Shown: positions 42,193 to 50,259 of the stretch, one piece after another
Numbering within the stretch: position 1 is the stretch's first letter
Layout of the letters: each line of letters opens with the position of its first letter
Source: an uncultured Amphritea sp.
GTDB taxonomy: Bacteria > Pseudomonadota > Gammaproteobacteria > Pseudomonadales > Balneatricaceae
NCBI RefSeq assembly: GCF_937127095.1
Contig: NZ_CAKZLP010000040.1
Location: 1 to 64,000, forward strand
Direction of reading: 5' to 3'
Length of the DNA: 64,000 bases
Position numbers and translations under genes: made by a program
Notes under the pieces: generated by a model
Seen by the model: the letters and a program-made list of their open reading frames with translations, nothing else
The model's database searches: none
Told to the model about the DNA's origin: nothing

Positions 42193-42753
42193 ATGTACAA
42201 AATTAGCAGTTATTTCAGCACACTGATGTTCTCGGCAGTCGCCATCGTCTTGATGAGCACAATGGCACAGGCCGGTGCAGCAAGCGCAGAGGACCTCGAC
42301 AAGGAGTCCCAGCAGGCCCTGAAAACCCTTTATGAAACCCAACCCTTTACTAAAACACTGTTGCAGAATGCCAAAGCTGTACTCGTATTTCCACATATCG
42401 TGAAGACAGGTCTGGTGTTCGGTGGCAGCTATGGCGAAGGGGAGTTAATCCAGGGATCACTCATTGTTGATTATTACAATTCTGTTTCCGGATCATCAGA
42501 CCTGCAGCCCGGAACCCAGCCCTATGGTTACGCTGTCTTTTTCATGACGGATAGTGCCCTTAATTATCTCAAAGAATCGAAAGGTTGGGAGATTGGCGTG
42601 GGGCCTACCCTCGTTGTGGTTGACGACGGCATGGTAAAGAACCTGTCTACATCGTCATTGAGGGATGATGCTTATGCCTTCATCTTCAGCCAACAGGGAT
42701 TGATGGCAGGGGTCAGTATCGATGGCACCAAAATATCCCGCATCAATCGATAG
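42193..42753 (+). CDS. SYLF/YSC84-domain lipid-binding protein
   Basis: A 186-residue secreted protein with a signal peptide (about 1-27, ending AQAGA). The SYLF/Ysc84 domain (about 35-185) has AKAVLVFPHIVKTGLVFGGSYGEG and a C-terminal AYAFIFSQQGLMAGVSIDGTK. The domain binds phosphoinositides in eukaryotes, but the bacterial role is poorly known, and secreted bacterial members are often in stress islands. The Shine-Dalgarno is GGGAG. It is the first gene of the accessory-looking stretch reaching to 58.4 kb. Confidence 0.85.
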   Translation: MYKISSYFSTLMFSAVAIVLMSTMAQAGAASAEDLDKESQQALKTLYETQPFTKTLLQNAKAVLVFPHIVKTGLVFGGSYGEGELIQGSLIVDYYNSVSGSSDLQPGTQPYGYAVFFMTDSALNYLKESKGWEIGVGPTLVVVDDGMVKNLSTSSLRDDAYAFIFSQQGLMAGVSIDGTKISRINR

Positions 42754-43013
42754 ACCTGTAAAAAGTCAGATGCAGTTTGCATTCATCCTTAATGGATCAC
42801 CGCCGAAAGACCAAAAACAACAGCAAAACCATCACCCGACGATAAACGTATCGGTAACAGATCAATAGCTTGTTCACCTTCACGGGAGCACCAATTTTGA
42901 CTTCATGCCTGGGCAAAACACTTTAATGAAAACGAGTTCCTGCACGCCCTGTATTAACAACATGCGAGCATCGCTTTAGCTTACCCAACCGTGCCCATCA
43001 TCAGGAGAATAAT

Positions 43014-43724
43014 ATGCCGCATCCAATGCTCGCTCAGGGAAAAAACCACCTGCTCGAAACTTTGACGCGCAAAGACAGGCAGCACTTTCTGGCAAACTGC
43101 ACACCGGTTGAACTGGTGTTTGCTGATATTCTGGCCGAACCCGGCGAACCTATCAGCCACGTGTATTTCCCCACCGACAGTTTCATTTCTCTGGTGACAC
43201 CCACCACTGCCGACTGTGCTCCTATGGAAGTAGGCTTGGTTGGCGATGAAGGGATGCTTGGAATATCTCTTATACTGGGTGTCGACATATCACCGCTACA
43301 TGCTTTGGTACAGGGAGCAGGCATGGCGCTTCGCATGGAAGCAGACCCGTTTCAGCGCGAAATAGAGCGAAACCCCACACTACGGCGGGTACTGCAGTGC
43401 TATCTCTACGTGATGCTGGGTCAAATCGCACAAACCGCCGCCTGCAGCCATTTCCATATGATCGAGGCCCGCCTCGCCCGGTGGCTGCTGATGACACAAG
43501 ACCGCGCACATTCAGATACATTTCATATAACCCATGAGTTCCTCGCCTACATGCTGGGCGTGCGTCGTGTGGGCGTCACCAAAGCCGCCTCTGCTCTGCA
43601 GCAGCGTAAACTGATCCGTTATAGCCGCGGGGAGATCACTGTTCTCCACCGCATAAATCTGGAAGCTGCGTCGTGTGGATGCTACACAGCAGAGATAGCC
43701 GCCTATACCCGAATACTAGGCTAA
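43014..43724 (+). CDS. Crp/Fnr family transcriptional regulator (first copy)
   Basis: A 236-residue regulator. The N-terminal cyclic-nucleotide-binding-like beta barrel (about 20-140) contains PGEPISHVYFPTDSFISLV and VGLVGDEGMLGI. A dimerisation helix follows. The C-terminal winged helix (about 160-230) has EFLAYMLGVRRVGVTKAASALQ and the wing RGEITVL. No N-terminal Fnr-type cysteine cluster is present. The effector is unknown. It is closely related to the regulator at 57674. The GGAG Shine-Dalgarno is good. Its position between SYLF and a disrupted hemolysin III gene suggests control of local envelope-stress genes, which is inference only. Confidence 0.88.
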   Translation: MPHPMLAQGKNHLLETLTRKDRQHFLANCTPVELVFADILAEPGEPISHVYFPTDSFISLVTPTTADCAPMEVGLVGDEGMLGISLILGVDISPLHALVQGAGMALRMEADPFQREIERNPTLRRVLQCYLYVMLGQIAQTAACSHFHMIEARLARWLLMTQDRAHSDTFHITHEFLAYMLGVRRVGVTKAASALQQRKLIRYSRGEITVLHRINLEAASCGCYTAEIAAYTRILG

Positions 43725-43959
43725 GAGCACCGTAAAACTATCAGGCACGTATATTCAGTGCCGTCAGCAACCCCTTTACAAACCCCTCATTTGTCAGCAG
43801 AAAGAGCGTTTTTTTGTCCATAGTACAATGTGCAATACCGTACAGAAATTAAACTCTATTGCAGGTAACTTTTATTAGATTACAGTGCCCGGCGATAACG
43901 TTACAGACCCGGGCTGCACCAGCACTCCCTTTTGCTTGAAAAAACCGTATACATCCGTG

Positions 43960-44577
43960 ATGAACAAGACCGAACGTTTCAACAGTATTTCACATCTGAT
44001 CGGTGCCGCGCTGGCACTGGTGGGTGCCGTTGCGCTGATTCTGGTCGCATTACAGGATGGGGATACGTACCGCATAGTGTCGTTCAGTATTTATGGCGTG
44101 ACGCTCTTTCTGCTCTACTCGATCTCCACGATTTACCATGGGCTGCCCCCTGGATCTGCTAAACGAGTGTTTCGTATGCTCGATCATCAGGCCATCTATC
44201 TGCTGATCGCCGGTAGCTATACCCCCTTCATGCTGATTACACTCAAGGGTGTCGTAGGTTGGTGGATGCTCGCTGCGATATGGAGTATGGCATCTGTAGG
44301 ACTGGTGCTCGATGCACTGCCGCGGTTTAGCAAGCGGGTACTGCAGATGGGCCTGTATTTTGTGATGGGCTGGTTAATCCTGCTGGCAATCAGGCCACTA
44401 CTCGCGGCCCTGCCACAGGCGGGCTTCGTGTGGCTGTTAACCGGCGGGATCCTCTATTCATCGGGAGTGGTCTTTTACGCCCTTGACCAGCGCTACCCCT
44501 AGATGCATGGAGTGTGGCACCTATTCGTACTGGGGGGCAGTATCAGTCACTATGTGGTTATTCTGATCTATACCTGA
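43960..44577 (+). pseudogene. Hemolysin III (TrhA/PAQR) gene interrupted by an in-frame TAG
   Basis: A seven-helix hemolysin III/TrhA membrane protein gene. The first 180 codons are intact (MNKTERFNSISHLIGAALA, STIYHGLP, DHQAIYLLIAGSYTP). An in-frame TAG is at 44500-44502. The same frame continues for 24 codons with MHGVWHLFVLGGSISH before TGA at 44575. That segment carries the HxxxH zinc-site motif of the last helix, so the truncated protein would lack two predicted metal ligands. The most likely explanation is a recent nonsense mutation, with sequencing error or amber readthrough as alternatives. The start ATG at 43960 has no clear Shine-Dalgarno. Confidence 0.85.
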
Positions 44578-44898
44578 TAACAGTTAAGAATGCTCAACAT
44601 CATGCAGAGAAAAGCCCGGCAGTGTTTGTCTGTGATTGCGGAATATTCACTTCCGGTAGCAGGCGATCAAACTCCCGCTTCAGCAACTCGCTACCGGAAC
44701 CATAAAGGAAGGCCCGAGAGGCATCTGACTATGAGAAATAGTGTGTGCTAACAGACAGACGTGGGTGTTCTTCATTGCTAAGCTGAATTTGCAAGACCAC
44801 CCGGTTCTGCACGCCTCACTCACAGTCATTAACGCAGATGAACAGTTAACTAAACACGACTAAAAACACCCTTAATACACAGTAATGGAGTGACGAAA
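44578..44898. other. Intergenic region with a decayed minus-strand coding fragment
   Basis: A 321-base gap. It contains an open minus-strand frame at 44600-44728 with protein-like composition but no start codon, and an inverted repeat (TTCCGGTAGC at 44651-44660, GCTACCGGAA at 44690-44699). A GGAG Shine-Dalgarno for the next gene lies at its end. No complete gene is seen. Confidence 0.45.
44600..44728 (-). pseudogene. Unidentified C-terminal gene remnant
   Basis: An open minus-strand frame of 42 codons, between TAG at 44729-44731 and TGA at 44600-44602. It includes ASRAFLYGSGSELLKREF and RLLPEVNIPQSQTNTAGLF. No in-frame start codon exists, so it cannot be an intact gene. The composition is protein-like, with no stop in this frame. 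I do not recognise the family. It may be a leftover C-terminus next to the broken hemolysin III gene, or chance. Confidence 0.3.
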
Positions 44899-45048
44899 AT
44901 GCTTGAAACAATTGCAATTTTCTTAGTTGTCCTTTGGCTCCTGGGCTTGGTTTCTTCGTATACCTTAGGTGGATTTATTCATATCCTCCTGGTACTGGCT
45001 GTCATCGTTGTGGTGCTGCGTGTGATTAAGGGTAGACGGATAACCTAG
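44899..45048 (+). CDS. Lmo0937-type small membrane protein
   Basis: A 49-residue hydrophobic microprotein. Two helices are predicted (about 3-20 and 25-43) with ETIAIFLVVLWLLGLVSSYT and GGFIHILLVLAVIVVVLRVI, ending in a basic RRIT tail. This pattern is the small Lmo0937 family, widespread in bacterial stress and envelope loci. GGAG lies eight bases before the ATG. The function is unknown. It is followed 45 bases later by another small membrane protein gene on the same strand. Confidence 0.85.
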   Translation: MLETIAIFLVVLWLLGLVSSYTLGGFIHILLVLAVIVVVLRVIKGRRIT

Positions 45049-45093
45049 TTAACTTGATAACTTCACAATGTTTGTATCACCAGGAATAACAAA

Positions 45094-45306
45094 ATGAGTG
45101 GAATAAAAATCTTAGCCATCCTGCTGATCGTGGCTGGCAGCCTCGGCTTGATCTATGGGGGGTTCACATACACCCAGGATACCCAAACAGCCAAAGTAGG
45201 CCCATTAGAGTTAACTGTGAAGGATACGAAGACGGTCAATATACCAATATGGGCTGGAGTCGGAGCGCTAGTGATTGGTGGTTTATTACTGGCTATACGT
45301 AAGTAA
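45094..45306 (+). CDS. Small two-helix membrane protein (DUF3185-like)
   Basis: A 70-residue protein with two hydrophobic helices (about 4-24 and 50-67) and an intervening segment GPLELTVKDTKTVNIP that likely faces the periplasm. The C-terminus is basic (LLAIRK). It resembles short DUF3185-type proteins, but I cannot assign a function. It lies downstream of the Lmo0937-like gene, probably on the same transcript, and converges with the yqjK-like gene. Confidence 0.7.
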   Translation: MSGIKILAILLIVAGSLGLIYGGFTYTQDTQTAKVGPLELTVKDTKTVNIPIWAGVGALVIGGLLLAIRK

Positions 45307-45433
45307 TCCCGGGCAGCGTTTATGGTTGGTACCGGCGGATGTCAGAACGGGCATCTGCCTTTTGACGGGCGTCCTTTACCATCACCGCCAGTCGCATTTA
45401 GAGAAGAGAAGTTGAGTACGAAAGTGACACTTT

Positions 45434-45742
45434 TCAGCGCGTTCTGAAGGGCCAGAATCGGGCATACTGATAGCGTACCATGCTGAAGATTCCCCATGCA
45501 CGAACCAGCTGTCCAATCCGGTGCAACCGGTTGGACCGGGTTGCAAACACAAGCAAGGTACCTGTAGCCACCACCAGTGATGGGTGTGCACGCAGTGCCT
45601 GCCCAACAGCATAGACTCTGTCGACCCACTGCAGCTGTGTTTGCAAATGGGTTGCGATAGTGGATAACTCATTGCGCTGCACAGTGGCCTGCAACACCAG
45701 CGTCTCGCGATGTCGCTGCAGATATTGCTTACGTGTACTCAT
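45434..45742 (-). CDS. YqjK-like protein
   Basis: A 102-residue protein, basic and rich in Gln, Arg and Leu, with one moderately hydrophobic segment (about 52-67). The N-terminal KQYLQRHRETLVLQATVQR is a YqjK-type feature. Its ATG overlaps the stop of the upstream YqjE-like gene by four bases. E. coli has yqjD-yqjE-yqjK in the same order, which supports the assignment. The family function is unknown. Confidence 0.75.
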   Translation of the reverse strand: MSTRKQYLQRHRETLVLQATVQRNELSTIATHLQTQLQWVDRVYAVGQALRAHPSLVVATGTLLVFATRSNRLHRIGQLVRAWGIFSMVRYQYARFWPFRTR

Positions 45743-46149
45743 AACCCGGACTCCAGGCGTTCAACATCTTTGCGCAGTTCCGCCAGACTCGCGCTAAATA
45801 GCGGTGGACGGTTTCTCAGCTTACGCTTCAATACCCAAGCGCTAATGAAGCCAACCAGCAGATATAACAAGGCGAAGGCTGCCAGTGCGGTCAGACGATA
45901 GCTATCCCAAAATAACTGGACGATGAGAATAGTCGCCAGTAACAGTCCCAGTCCAAGAAAGAACAGCGACACCTGCTGGAGGATAAACAGTTCCCGAACT
46001 CTGATCCCCTCTTCTTCCAGCTCCGTAGACAGAATTTCTACCCGGGTACGCAGAACCTCAACAGAAGTGCCAAGCAACCGCTGCAGCGAAGCCAGCAGTC
46101 CCTGTGATCGGGATTTGGAGGGTTGTGCACCACTGTCGCTGTTCGTCAT
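45739..46149 (-). CDS. YqjE-like phage-holin superfamily membrane protein
   Basis: A 136-residue membrane protein. An amphipathic N-terminal region (about 10-50) is followed by two transmembrane helices (about 55-75 and 82-107) and a basic C-terminal tail. It belongs to the phage holin III/YqjE family, but the context is a yqj-type operon and not a prophage, so a lysis role is unlikely. It begins four bases after the DUF883 gene stop and overlaps the yqjK-like gene at ATGA. Confidence 0.85.
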   Translation of the reverse strand: MTNSDSGAQPSKSRSQGLLASLQRLLGTSVEVLRTRVEILSTELEEEGIRVRELFILQQVSLFFLGLGLLLATILIVQLFWDSYRLTALAAFALLYLLVGFISAWVLKRKLRNRPPLFSASLAELRKDVERLESGL

Positions 46150-46153
46150 ATGT

Positions 46154-46465
46154 CTAGCGCCGACCGCTTAACATACCCAGTAGTAAACCAACAGCACCGG
46201 CAATCGCCATCGCCTGCCACGGGTTTTGATGCACCAGTTGATCCGTCGCTTTGGCTGCGGCTTTGGTCTTGACGATAAGATCATCCTCCAGCACATTGAG
46301 TTTGCGCCGCGCCTCACGCAGATTCACTTCGGCGCGTTCACGTACCCCAGCAATTTTTCCACCGGTCTCATTCGCGGTGAACTTAAGCAACTCTTCAGCA
46401 TCATCAATGACCTTCTTGAAATCCTCGACCAGCTGATCCCGTGTTTCCTGTGTTTCAGTTGTCAT
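46154..46465 (-). CDS. DUF883 (YqjD/ElaB-type) membrane protein
   Basis: A 103-residue protein with a long charged helical N-terminal part (about 1-75, RDQLVEDFKKVIDDAEELL) and one C-terminal transmembrane helix with glycine-rich AIAGAVGLLLGMLSGRR. This C-tail-anchored architecture fits YqjD/ElaB, which in E. coli associates with ribosomes in stationary phase under RpoS control. The ATG at 46465 is chosen because GGAG lies seven bases upstream. First gene of the yqjD-yqjE-yqjK-like operon. Confidence 0.9.
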   Translation of the reverse strand: MTTETQETRDQLVEDFKKVIDDAEELLKFTANETGGKIAGVRERAEVNLREARRKLNVLEDDLIVKTKAAAKATDQLVHQNPWQAMAIAGAVGLLLGMLSGRR

Positions 46466-46684
46466 ACCGTACTCCATAAAGTGTATTCGTAAGTCATACT
46501 ATTCAAGATCGCATCGTCAGAATGAAGCGTGCATTCAATGGCGTCGAAGTCATATTTTAAAGGAGAGATCTCTTCGCCGTCTGTCTGCTGACGTACATAC
46601 AGAGTAATTGCTCCACACCTTGTTTGTCGTGCTCGACATAACCCGGAACCGGGATTTAAAAAATTAGCGAACGACCGACGGATA

Positions 46685-48772
46685 TCAGCGTTTGTCTGTT
46701 TGAATCAGCCGGCTAAACTCTGTCACTGACAATGCTTGACTGAAATGAAAGCCCTGTGCCTCGTCACACTGATGACTGCGCAGAAACGCAAGCTGCTCGT
46801 CCGTTTCCACCCCCTCGGCAATGACCCGCAGTTTGAGGTTTCTCCCCATACCGATCACCGCCATCACAATGGTCGCATCGTCCATATCGGTGACGATATC
46901 GTGCACAAAAGACTGGTCGATTTTCAGAGTACTGATCGGAAAGCGTTTCAGATAACTCAGGCTTGAATAGCCGGTGCCAAAGTCGTCAATCGCCAGCCGA
47001 ACCCCCATCTCTTTAAGTGCCTCCAGCAATGACACAGCAGTGGAAACATCCTGCATAAGGATACTTTCAGTCAGCTCCAGCTCAAGATAACCAGGGTCCA
47101 GACCCGTTTCCTGCAGAATGCGGGTGATACCGGCGAGAAACCCCTTATTCCTGAACTCTGCTGCGGAAATATTGACCGCCACAGGCACCGCACACAAACC
47201 GGCATTCAACCACTCTTGTACCTGCTGACACGCTTCCCGTAGAACCCAGTTACCAATCGGCACAATCAGACCGCACTCTTCCGCGATGGGCACGAACTGA
47301 TCCGGATAAAGCAGCCCGAGCTCAGGATCCTGCCAGCGAATAAGCACCTCAGCCCCGACCATCGCCCCGCTAGCCAGATTGATCTGCGGCTGGAAGTGCA
47401 GCAGGAATTCGTTTTCCGTGAGGGCGCGGCGCAGGCTACTTTCGATGGCCCGGCGATGCACTGCCTGAATATTCATCTCTGCCTGGAAATATTGATAATT
47501 GTTGCGGCCGTTTTTCTTGGCATGAAACATGGCGGTATCCGCATTCTGCATCACACTCTCCGCATCACAGCCGTCATCCGGATAGACGCTAATGCCGATG
47601 CTAAGGGTCACATAAAGTTCATGTCCGTCGATGAGATGGGGCGTATCAAACGCGACTTGCAAGCTTTCTGCTACCAGCCCCGCATCCTGGTTTTTTTCAA
47701 TTTCAGGCAGCAGGATAACGAACTCGTCACCCCCCTGGCGACAAACCACATCGGTGCTGCGTACGTAAGCAACCAGACGGGCAGCAACTGACTTTAAAAG
47801 TTGATCACCGACTGTATGGCCCAGTGCGTCATTAATGTGTTTAAAATTATCCAGATCGATAAACAGCAACCCAACCTGTTTACTGTGCCGGTTGGACAGC
47901 CCGATCGTCTGAGAAAGTCGTTCTGTCAGCAATGCTCTATTGGACAAACCCGTAAGAAAATCATGTTGCGCCAGGTGAGTCATCTTCGCGGCCATCGCCC
48001 GCGACTGACTAACATCGTGAAATACAATCACTGCGCCGGCCACCTGGCCGTCCCGTTTATGGATAGGTGCGGCTGAGTCCTCGATAGCGGATTCAAACCC
48101 ATCGCGCCGAATCAGCACACAATTAGCCGCCAGCCCCACGGTCTGATCCTCATAAAGGGCTCGCCGTGCCGGGTTATCAGCGGGCTGGCGGGTACTGCCA
48201 TCGATAATATTAAACACCGTCGTCAACGGTTGACCCAATGCCTCCTCGCCAGACCAGCCAGTCATGACCTCACCGGCCAGGTTCAGATAGGTGACGTTGC
48301 CGAGAAGATCGGTAGCCAGCACAGCGTCACCGATGGAGTTAAGGGTAACCTGAGCTCGCTCCTTCTCCTCAAACAACTCTTCTTCCGCCGCCAGCAGTTC
48401 GAACTCCGTTGCTTTTCGCTCACTGATATCCTCTACCGTCAACACATGACCATGCCGCGAGGTCCCATCGTTGATAACGGCGCTATTGACGCGCGTCCAC
48501 ACCACACTGCCATCTTTGCGCTGAAAGCGAAACTCAGTACGTAATGGCGCTTCGCTGTGGGCTGCAGAATGCCAATCCGTGATGACCCGCTGACGATCCT
48601 CGGGGTGGATAGCTATGCTCCAGCGAGTGCCCAACGCCTGAGTAAAGCACAACCCCGAGATCCTCTGATATGCAGCATTGGTATAGATGCAACCGCCCTC
48701 TGCATCGGAAACGAAAATACCCAGTGGGGACGCATCGATGACCGCGCGAAAGCTCAGCTCACTCGTCAACAC
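46685..48772 (-). CDS. PAS-PAS-GGDEF-EAL cyclic-di-GMP protein
   Basis: A 695-residue, apparently cytosolic protein with two PAS domains (about 5-125 and 137-260), GGDEF (about 265-425) and EAL (about 435-690). The GGDEF motif is intact at 347-351, with the inhibitory I-site RSTD five residues before it. The EAL signature is changed to EVL (AEVLIRW), whereas DDFGTGYSSLSYLK and the lysine region are intact. It may make and/or degrade c-di-GMP. The start is GTG at 48772 with GAGAGG upstream. Confidence 0.93.
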   Translation of the reverse strand: MLTSELSFRAVIDASPLGIFVSDAEGGCIYTNAAYQRISGLCFTQALGTRWSIAIHPEDRQRVITDWHSAAHSEAPLRTEFRFQRKDGSVVWTRVNSAVINDGTSRHGHVLTVEDISERKATEFELLAAEEELFEEKERAQVTLNSIGDAVLATDLLGNVTYLNLAGEVMTGWSGEEALGQPLTTVFNIIDGSTRQPADNPARRALYEDQTVGLAANCVLIRRDGFESAIEDSAAPIHKRDGQVAGAVIVFHDVSQSRAMAAKMTHLAQHDFLTGLSNRALLTERLSQTIGLSNRHSKQVGLLFIDLDNFKHINDALGHTVGDQLLKSVAARLVAYVRSTDVVCRQGGDEFVILLPEIEKNQDAGLVAESLQVAFDTPHLIDGHELYVTLSIGISVYPDDGCDAESVMQNADTAMFHAKKNGRNNYQYFQAEMNIQAVHRRAIESSLRRALTENEFLLHFQPQINLASGAMVGAEVLIRWQDPELGLLYPDQFVPIAEECGLIVPIGNWVLREACQQVQEWLNAGLCAVPVAVNISAAEFRNKGFLAGITRILQETGLDPGYLELELTESILMQDVSTAVSLLEALKEMGVRLAIDDFGTGYSSLSYLKRFPISTLKIDQSFVHDIVTDMDDATIVMAVIGMGRNLKLRVIAEGVETDEQLAFLRSHQCDEAQGFHFSQALSVTEFSRLIQTDKR

Positions 48773-48934
48773 GACAACCCTCTCAACCAGATCTGACGAG
48801 CGTCGACCAGGGTGTAGTGATAATAACGGAGCTTCAATAGTTGCAGGTAATCGCTTACCTGACTCACGTTGGTGAACGCCAATCGTATATCAGCTATTGA
48901 TGGGGCTGGCATTATACGGCTCCATCTTGTACTC

Positions 48935-49057
48935 CTAGTACTCCGCGACATCTTCGTCTTTTATCAGGTTGACATAATTACCACTAAGCTTGCCCCCCTC
49001 AGCTTTCACTTTGCCAGTAAACTGTTTCCAGTGACCTGCTGCTGTATCTATGCGCAT
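48935..49057 (-). CDS. Very short CsbD-like protein
   Basis: A 40-residue protein that matches the N-terminal half of the CsbD stress-protein family (GHWKQFTGKVKAEGGKLSG). Usual members have about 60-70 residues. A perfect GGAGG lies six bases before the ATG at 49057. The frame ends at TAG inside a near-duplicated nine-base unit (GAGTACTAG / GAGTACAAG), so a nonsense or slippage event may have shortened it, or this is a short variant. CsbD proteins are general-stress induced in Bacillus, but their function is unknown. Confidence 0.65.
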   Translation of the reverse strand: MRIDTAAGHWKQFTGKVKAEGGKLSGNYVNLIKDEDVAEY

Positions 49058-49423
49058 ATTAAACCTCCGTGTTGGTGCTCTGTCGAACTGTTCGAAAAAG
49101 GTTAACCGGACAGCTCTCAACGGTCAGTCATATAACAATTTATCCGCAGGAATAACATCAGTCTGTGCGTTACCGCACATTACATAGTGGCGCCGGGGCA
49201 AAGGTTATTAGCGTAGCTGTGCGTTTTCAGGCTGTTTTATTGTTGCGCTATGTGCGGTGGCAAACAGACGATGCGAATATGGATCAGTAGACTATACTCA
49301 TTCATGCGTTGCACAAAAACAGTAAACGCATTAACTCAGGGTGGTGCCGCCTGGCAAAATATCTCTGCGATGCCAATTACTCGAATATTTTCTCAGTTTG
49401 ACGTTCATTAAAGGAATAAGTGC
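49058..49423. other. Divergent control region between csbD-like and OmpA-like genes
   Basis: A 366-base region without a credible gene. It includes a short hairpin at 49164-49179 (TGTGCG / CGCACA) and an AT-rich region before the OmpA-like gene. It must hold both divergent promoters, but no single promoter is convincing enough to place. Confidence 0.5.
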
Positions 49424-50080
49424 ATGAAACCAATTAGACAACACATTTCACAACTAGCGATTGCAGCCGTTGCATCAATAGCGCTGATTCCGCTAACCGC
49501 AATGGCCGAAGGTTATCTGGTCGACAGCAACGGTAAAAACGTGATGAGCAGTGATGGTCTGTGCTGGCACATAAGTGAGTGGTCACCTGCAAGCTATCGT
49601 GAGCCCTGCGACCCGGCTTACAAACCGGTAGCTGCGGTTGTTCCTGCTCCTGTCGTGGCCCCAGCGCCAGCGCCAGCGCCGCCGTTACGCAAAAAAATAA
49701 GTTTTTCAGGCAGTGCGCTGTTTGCTTTCGACAAGTCTGCACTGAAACCTGAGGGCATGGCGTTGATGGACAACCTGGTGCAACAGCTTAACAGTACAAC
49801 CTACGAGACCATTGAGGTCACCGGCCACACCGATCGCATCGGCTCCGACGTTTATAACCAAAAGCTCTCAGAACGCCGCGCCCAATCGGTTAAAGATTAC
49901 CTGGTCAGCAAAGGGGTCCCGGCAAACAGCATTACTGCGATAGGTAAAGGCGAAACAGCCCCCTCCGAAACGGGTGAATGTAAAGGGATGACCGTCTCAA
50001 GAACCAAGGCCTGTTTACAGCTCGACCGCCGTGTTGACATTGAGATGATAGGTACCAAACCGGTCGCCGGTAGTAACTAA
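49424..50080 (+). CDS. OmpA-family protein (second copy)
   Basis: A 218-residue secreted protein. The signal peptide covers about residues 1-28 (ending TAMAEG). A short N-terminal module with two cysteines (GLCWHISEW, PCD) leads into an Ala/Pro/Val linker (about 66-87), then an OmpA/MotB peptidoglycan-binding domain (about 92-205) with FAFDKSALKPEG and LSERRAQSVKDYLVSKG. The layout is that of the protein at 31037, so the two are paralogues. AAGGAA precedes the ATG. It is followed by a strong terminator and converges with the N-ATPase operon. Confidence 0.9.
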   Translation: MKPIRQHISQLAIAAVASIALIPLTAMAEGYLVDSNGKNVMSSDGLCWHISEWSPASYREPCDPAYKPVAAVVPAPVVAPAPAPAPPLRKKISFSGSALFAFDKSALKPEGMALMDNLVQQLNSTTYETIEVTGHTDRIGSDVYNQKLSERRAQSVKDYLVSKGVPANSITAIGKGETAPSETGECKGMTVSRTKACLQLDRRVDIEMIGTKPVAGSN

Positions 50081-50148
50081 ATAGTTGTCACGCAGGAGCA
50101 TTAAGACCTGTCAGGGATGACGCTCTACAATCCAGATAATAACGACAG

Positions 50149-50182
50149 CGGGAAATTACACCGGTAATTTCCCGTTTTTTTT
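50149..50182 (+). terminator. Terminator of the second OmpA-like gene
   Basis: A perfect 11-base stem (CGGGAAATTAC / GTAATTTCCCG) with an ACCG loop, followed by eight T residues on the plus strand. Confidence 0.9.
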
Positions 50183-50259
50183 GAAAAAAACCTTTCTGAA
50201 ACAGTTATTCTTACTACCCGAACATCCCTTCAAAGCATTCTGAGCCGGGCGTCGTCCCA

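Noticed and set aside
45739..46149. Phage holin as sign of a prophage
   Set aside because: No other phage genes nearby. The order fits a yqjD-E-K-type operon.
49164..49179. Short hairpin before the second OmpA gene as a riboswitch
   Set aside because: Only six base pairs and no recognisable riboswitch core.
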